The notes below the pieces were generated by a model. It did no database searches. It was not told the origin of the DNA and saw nothing but the letters and a program-made list of their open reading frames with translations. A stretch of DNA of 10,094 bases. It comes from Labilithrix luteola. Its GTDB lineage: Bacteria > Myxococcota_A > Polyangia > Polyangiales > Polyangiaceae. Below, piece after piece: positions 6,564 to 10,094 of this stretch. The translations under genes were made by a program, and so were the position numbers. Location: positions 1-10,094 of the forward strand of contig JAMFST010000595.1 of NCBI GenBank assembly GCA_026225435.1. The letters are read 5' to 3'. Each line of letters opens with the position of its first letter. The first letter of the stretch is position 1.

Positions 6564-8666
6564 GTGAGTCCGGTTCCGCCGCAACGCGACTCCCGTCCCG
6601 GTGTCCCGACGGGGCCGACGGGCGGCGCCTCGGCGGCTCATCCGTCGCATCCAGGCAACGCGCCGCTTCCGAGTGGGCCGCCGGGAGCGCCGGCCGTCGC
6701 CACCCCGGGCGGCTCGATCCTGCCGCCGCCGCCGGGACCGCCGCGGCCCTCGCATCCGTTCGGGCTGAGCCCGCCGAGCCGGCCCAGCTTCGTGCCGCCG
6801 CCGCTGCAGGGGCGCGGGTCGTCCCCCTCGCTCGCGCCCCCTCCGCCGCCGGTTCGCACGCAGCCGCCGCCTGCGTCACGTCCGCGTCAACCCGTGGCGC
6901 GACCGGCGGCGGCGCCGTCGTCGTCGTCGCGTCGTGCCGTCCATCCGCCCGTCCCCTCGGTCGCTCCTTCGAAACCGTCCGTCCCGGTAGCGCCCTCCGC
7001 GCCCGGTAGCCGTCCGAGCGTCGGTGCCCGCGGCGCTCCGCAGCGGCGCGGTCTCTTCGACGAGGCGGCCTTCACCGGTGGGTTCAGCGCGCAGCCCAAG
7101 ACCGGGCGGATCACCAACCTCCCGCGTCGCCCGGGCTGGCCGCTCCTGCCGCTCCCTCCGGTGATCGTCATCGCCGTCGGCATCGCCGTCGCGCTGGCCA
7201 TCGGGATCGTCGGAATCGACCAGTTCTCGCGCACCAGCGACGAGCGCGCCGCCGAGCAAGCGACCCTGCTCATCGCCTCGCTCTCGGCGCGCTTGCCGCG
7301 CCTCCCCGCGTCGCGTCGCCTCCCGCTCCTGCAGCAGGCGGCACACATGAGCGACGCGGAGTTCCTCGTCGTCGACGGCACCGGCGCGGTGCTGCTGCGC
7401 GTCACCGACGAGGCGCCGGACGAGGCGACCTTGCGTCAAGCCGTCGCGCTCGGGCAGGGGGACGCGACCACCTCGGCCGGCCCGACCAAGTTCGCGGCGC
7501 GTGCGCTGAGCCCACCGATGGGCGGGCAGGCGCTCATCGCCTTCGTGCCGGCGAGCTACGAGTCCGAGCGCGCGCGCCCGTTCGTCTCGGCGCTCCTCGC
7601 GCTGACCATCCTGTTGCTCGGCGTGGCCTCGGCCGTCGCCTCCGCGGTCGCGCGTGACGCGATCCGCGACGTCGAGTTCGTGACCGAGCGGGTCGCCGAG
7701 ATGTCCGACAAGTCGCGCCTCGAATCGGCGACCACCTGGGTCCCGTTGCGCGCCTTCGACGAGGTCGGCGTGCTCACCAGCGCCTTCAACGATCTCGTCG
7801 CGCGCTTCGCCGCGTCGGAGAAGAGCTACCTGGTCGATCTCGACCGCGCGACCGAGGCCGATCGCGATCGCGCTGCCTTCCTCGCCGCCGTCAGTCACGA
7901 GCTGCGCAGCCCGCTCAACGCCGTCCTCGGCTTCGCCGACATCCTGCTCGCCGAGGTCGACGGCCCGCTCACCGCCGAGCAGCGCGAGGAGGTGGAGCAG
8001 ATCCGCGATTCGGGGCAGCACCTGCTCGAGCTGATCAGCGACATCCTCGAGTTCTCCGCCCTCGAGACCGGGCAGCTGAAGCTCTCGAAGAGCCCGACGG
8101 ACCTCACCGCGCTCGCCCACGAGGTCACCCGCGAACAGGCGGTGCGCCTGAAGGACAAGCCGGTGGTGCTCCGCGTCGAGGGCTCGTCGGGGGTGATGGG
8201 CGACGTCGACGCGCGCCGCGTTCGCCAGGTGATCACCAACCTGGTGGGCAACGCCATCAAGTTCACCCAGGAGGGCGAGATCGTCGTCAAGGTCGCCGCT
8301 GCGCCGCGCTTCGTCTCGCTCAGCGTCATCGACACCGGCCCGGGCATCGACAGCGACGAGCGCGCGATGATCTTCGAGGAGTACAAGCAGGCGCACGGCG
8401 AACGCGCGCACAAGCGCGGCACCGGCCTCGGTCTGGCCATCGCGCGGCGCCTGGTGCTCCTGCACTCGGGGACCATCCAGCTGGAGAGCGAGCTCGGTCG
8501 CGGCTCCAAGTTCCACGTCTACCTGCCGCTGTGGCGCGGCGCCTCGAGCTCGTCGAAGCCCGGGGCGCTCGGCGGTCCGCCGTCGTCGCCGTCCGGCTCG
8601 GGCTCGAAGCCCGGCAACTCCGCCTCCGGCTCCGGCGGCTCGGGCAAGCGGGGAGCGATCTCGTGA
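6564..8666 (+). CDS. Membrane sensor histidine kinase with long Pro-rich N-terminal region
   Basis: A 700-residue two-component sensor kinase. Residues 1 to about 185 form a Pro/Ser/Ala-rich, probably disordered cytoplasmic extension. TM1 is about 197-218, a sensor region about 219-338 faces outward, and TM2 is about 340-363. A HAMP-like linker and coiled region (364-435) follows. The dimerisation/phospho-acceptor domain contains AAVSHELRSPLNAVLGF with His445. The ATPase domain has its N box NLVGNAIKF (Asn563), G1 box DTGPGI (Asp590) and G2 box GTGLGLAIA (619-627), all intact. The last 34 residues (667-700) are a Ser/Gly/Pro tail. The start GTG 6564 is the first start codon after an in-frame TGA at 6552-6554 and has no clear ribosome binding site; a later GTG cannot be excluded, so the length of the Pro-rich part is uncertain. 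Kinase activity should be complete; the signal and partner are unknown. The stop overlaps the start of the second kinase by four bases, implying co-translation. Confidence 0.93.
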   Translation: MSPVPPQRDSRPGVPTGPTGGASAAHPSHPGNAPLPSGPPGAPAVATPGGSILPPPPGPPRPSHPFGLSPPSRPSFVPPPLQGRGSSPSLAPPPPPVRTQPPPASRPRQPVARPAAAPSSSSRRAVHPPVPSVAPSKPSVPVAPSAPGSRPSVGARGAPQRRGLFDEAAFTGGFSAQPKTGRITNLPRRPGWPLLPLPPVIVIAVGIAVALAIGIVGIDQFSRTSDERAAEQATLLIASLSARLPRLPASRRLPLLQQAAHMSDAEFLVVDGTGAVLLRVTDEAPDEATLRQAVALGQGDATTSAGPTKFAARALSPPMGGQALIAFVPASYESERARPFVSALLALTILLLGVASAVASAVARDAIRDVEFVTERVAEMSDKSRLESATTWVPLRAFDEVGVLTSAFNDLVARFAASEKSYLVDLDRATEADRDRAAFLAAVSHELRSPLNAVLGFADILLAEVDGPLTAEQREEVEQIRDSGQHLLELISDILEFSALETGQLKLSKSPTDLTALAHEVTREQAVRLKDKPVVLRVEGSSGVMGDVDARRVRQVITNLVGNAIKFTQEGEIVVKVAAAPRFVSLSVIDTGPGIDSDERAMIFEEYKQAHGERAHKRGTGLGLAIARRLVLLHSGTIQLESELGRGSKFHVYLPLWRGASSSSKPGALGGPPSSPSGSGSKPGNSASGSGGSGKRGAIS

Positions 8667-10066
8667 GCGATCCGCGCACGCTCCCCGGGCGGCTCACCGG
8701 TCTGCAGATCGGCTCCGGCCTCTTCGTCATGGGGATCGGCTTCGCCATCGGGCCGCGGCTGCTCTCGCTCGAGTCGACGGCCGGCTGGATCCCGCTGGCC
8801 GTGTGGGGCGTCGCGCTCACCGTGCTGTGCCCGACCCTGGTGACGTACCTGACGACGCGCCCGTTGCGGCGCGCGCTGGTGGCGCTGTCGCAGGGGCGCA
8901 CCGACGTCTCGGCGGCGGAGCTGCGCTCGATCTACTCGCTGGCCGCGCGGCTGTCGTTCTTCGCGCTCATCGCCGTGGTGGTGGGCGCGCTCGCGACGCT
9001 GGCCCCGCCGCTGCGCCCCGTGCAGAACGATCTGCCGACGCAGATCACGCTGGTGCTCTTCGCCATCACCCTGGCCAGCGTCGGCAGCCTGCCTCTGTAC
9101 GTGCTGATGCGCTCCGTCGTGGGGCAGGTGATCGAGATCGCCCCGCCGCCCGCCGCGCGCGCGGCCATCGAGACGCTCGACGCCAAGCGGAAGATGCGCC
9201 TCCAGCGTCGCCTGCTCCTCGCCGTTGCCGCTCCGGTCGGCTTCGTCGCGCTCGGCTCGTCGCTCCTGGTCAACGGTCACGCCCGCGCCTCGTACATGGA
9301 GGCGCATACCCGCGACGTCGAGGAGACGGTGCGCGGCACGCTCGACGCCGTCAGCGGCGACCGCTCCGGCGTCACCGAGGCGATCAAGGAGCTGGCGTCG
9401 TACGGCATCGACGTCGAGGTCTCCAGCGATCCGGCGCCGGTGCGCGCGGTGCACGACGAGCGCGGCGTCACCGAGCTCACCGTGTCGCTCCATCAAGGGC
9501 ACGCGCGGGTTCGCTTCGCCGGCGCGCCCAACGCCGCGATCACCGGCGTGTACGCGTTGCTGGCGCTGGTCGCGACCTTGCTCGCCGGCGTCCTCGGCGG
9601 GCGCATCGGCGAGGCCTTCGGTCAGGACATCGAGCTCGCGCGGCGCGTCGTCGCCAGCACCGGCGTCGCCGACATCTTGAAGGGGACCAAGGTCCAGCGA
9701 GACGCCCGCTTCTCCGGTATCTCCACCTTGCTCGCCGCCATCGACGGACTCGGCGACGTGTTCCGCGAGTTCGCCGCGGCGCAGGAGATGGCCATCGACT
9801 CGCACGCCGCCACCGAGCGCATGCGCGCCATGTTCCTCGCCTCCATGAGCCACGACCTCAAGGGCCCGCTCAACAGCATCCTCGGCTTCGCCGAGCTGGT
9901 GCAGCGAGGCAAGCTGAGCGAAGGGCAGCGCGAGAGCACCGCCATCATCGAGCAGCGTGGCCGCGAGCTGCTCGTGGGGGTCGGCGATCCAGGTGGTGCC
10001 GAACGCGCCTGGCCAGAAGAACGAGCCCAGGCTGGGCCCGATCCCGGTCTGCCGGGTACGGACTGA
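8663..10066 (+). CDS. Second membrane sensor histidine kinase, cut off after the HisKA helix
   Basis: A multi-pass sensor kinase starting with GTG 8663, inside the GTGA shared with the previous stop; GGGGAG lies seven bases upstream. Six hydrophobic segments are visible, at about 11-35, 45-63, 96-115, 127-150, 186-205 and 292-313. An extracytoplasmic stretch lies at about 206-291. A HAMP-like/coiled linker leads to LASMSHDLKGPLNSILGF with His397, then LSEGQRESTAIIEQRGRELL (418-437). Kinase similarity stops at about residue 437 (base 9973). The remaining 30 residues, to the stop at 10066, are Gly/Pro/Arg/Glu-rich and resemble nothing. A normal kinase would continue with the second HisKA helix and a full ATPase domain; both are absent. 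The opposite strand of the same bases encodes a beta-lactamase-family C terminus, so the tail is probably an artefact of a junction. The two-kinase arrangement implies joint function with the upstream kinase. Real up to about 9973; the C terminus is not trustworthy. Confidence 0.85.
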   Translation: MSDPRTLPGRLTGLQIGSGLFVMGIGFAIGPRLLSLESTAGWIPLAVWGVALTVLCPTLVTYLTTRPLRRALVALSQGRTDVSAAELRSIYSLAARLSFFALIAVVVGALATLAPPLRPVQNDLPTQITLVLFAITLASVGSLPLYVLMRSVVGQVIEIAPPPAARAAIETLDAKRKMRLQRRLLLAVAAPVGFVALGSSLLVNGHARASYMEAHTRDVEETVRGTLDAVSGDRSGVTEAIKELASYGIDVEVSSDPAPVRAVHDERGVTELTVSLHQGHARVRFAGAPNAAITGVYALLALVATLLAGVLGGRIGEAFGQDIELARRVVASTGVADILKGTKVQRDARFSGISTLLAAIDGLGDVFREFAAAQEMAIDSHAATERMRAMFLASMSHDLKGPLNSILGFAELVQRGKLSEGQRESTAIIEQRGRELLVGVGDPGGAERAWPEERAQAGPDPGLPGTD

Positions 10067-10094
10067 GACGCCGTATCCGAATCCCTGGTTGGCC
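9965..10094 (-). pseudogene. C-terminal fragment of a class C beta-lactamase-family serine hydrolase
   Basis: Reading the minus strand inward from the right edge gives about 42 residues: NQGFGYGVSVRT, then GIGPSLGSFFWPGAFGTTWIADP, then HEQL. This is the pattern of the C-terminal region of the beta-lactamase/penicillin-binding/esterase family (PF00144-like): GFG-x-G-x-x-VRT, G-x-FGW-x-GAFGT, W-x-x-DP-x-E-x-L. The Ser-x-x-Lys and Tyr motifs would lie beyond the right edge. A native protein would go on with a short hydrophobic strand after EQL; instead the frame runs into antisense kinase sequence near 9965 without a stop. The gene is therefore broken or artificially joined at that point. Whether the enzyme would be a lactamase, an esterase or a peptidase cannot be told. 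Confidence 0.72.

Noticed and set aside
8519..9853. 444-codon minus-strand open frame opposite the two kinases
   Set aside because: Its composition (His, Arg, Gly, Asp, Glu) is that of an antisense shadow; the plus strand carries the membrane segments and phospho-acceptor motif. It is also in phase with the hydrolase fragment only through the junction.
9974..10066. Kinase tail of 30 residues as a natural C terminus
   Set aside because: It has no kinase features and its opposite strand matches a serine-hydrolase C terminus, so it is probably read through foreign sequence.

Overview
The window is very GC-rich, with strongly G/C-biased third codon positions and many Ala/Arg/Pro-rich antisense reading frames. 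A Ser/Gly/Thr-rich lipoprotein linker, Pro-rich sensor kinases, GTG starts and a type III export gene suggest a myxobacterium-like (Myxococcota/Polyangia) genome. That placement is inference from gene style; no marker gene is present.

Layout. (1) 1-467, minus: 5' part of a FliR/SctT-family export-apparatus gene that leaves the left edge. (2) 525-1985, minus: an unrecognised secreted lipoprotein with a long Ser/Gly/Thr linker. (3) 2093-2965, plus: a MaoC/hydratase-2 enoyl-CoA hydratase with all three catalytic residues in place. (4) 2956-4473, minus: a polytopic GT-C-like membrane protein whose 3' end overlaps gene 3 by 10 bp. (5) 4602-5801, plus: an intact thiolase. A 19-bp near-perfect palindrome lies between genes 4 and 5. 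(6) 5824-6387, minus: a small unrecognised protein, convergent with the thiolase across a 10-bp-stem hairpin. (7) 6564-8666 and (8) from 8663, plus: two membrane histidine kinases overlapping by the 4-bp GTGA. (9) About 9965-10094, minus: the C-terminal part of a beta-lactamase-fold serine hydrolase.

The main anomaly is at about 9965-9974. The second kinase is intact through its phospho-acceptor helix, then loses kinase similarity. From the same point the opposite strand reads as a good class C beta-lactamase/esterase C terminus. This is a real rearrangement or, more likely near a sequence end, an assembly chimera. The kinase's 30-residue tail before its stop at 10066 should not be taken as native.

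Functionally, genes 3 and 5 fit acyl-CoA metabolism (beta-oxidation or C4 acyl-CoA turnover) but are not in one operon. Genes 7 and 8 look translationally coupled and probably act in one signalling unit; no response regulator is visible. I found no tRNA, rRNA, CRISPR array, transposase or attachment site. No clearly undescribed multi-gene system is supported; the best novelty candidates are the tandem kinases, the lipoprotein and the palindrome.
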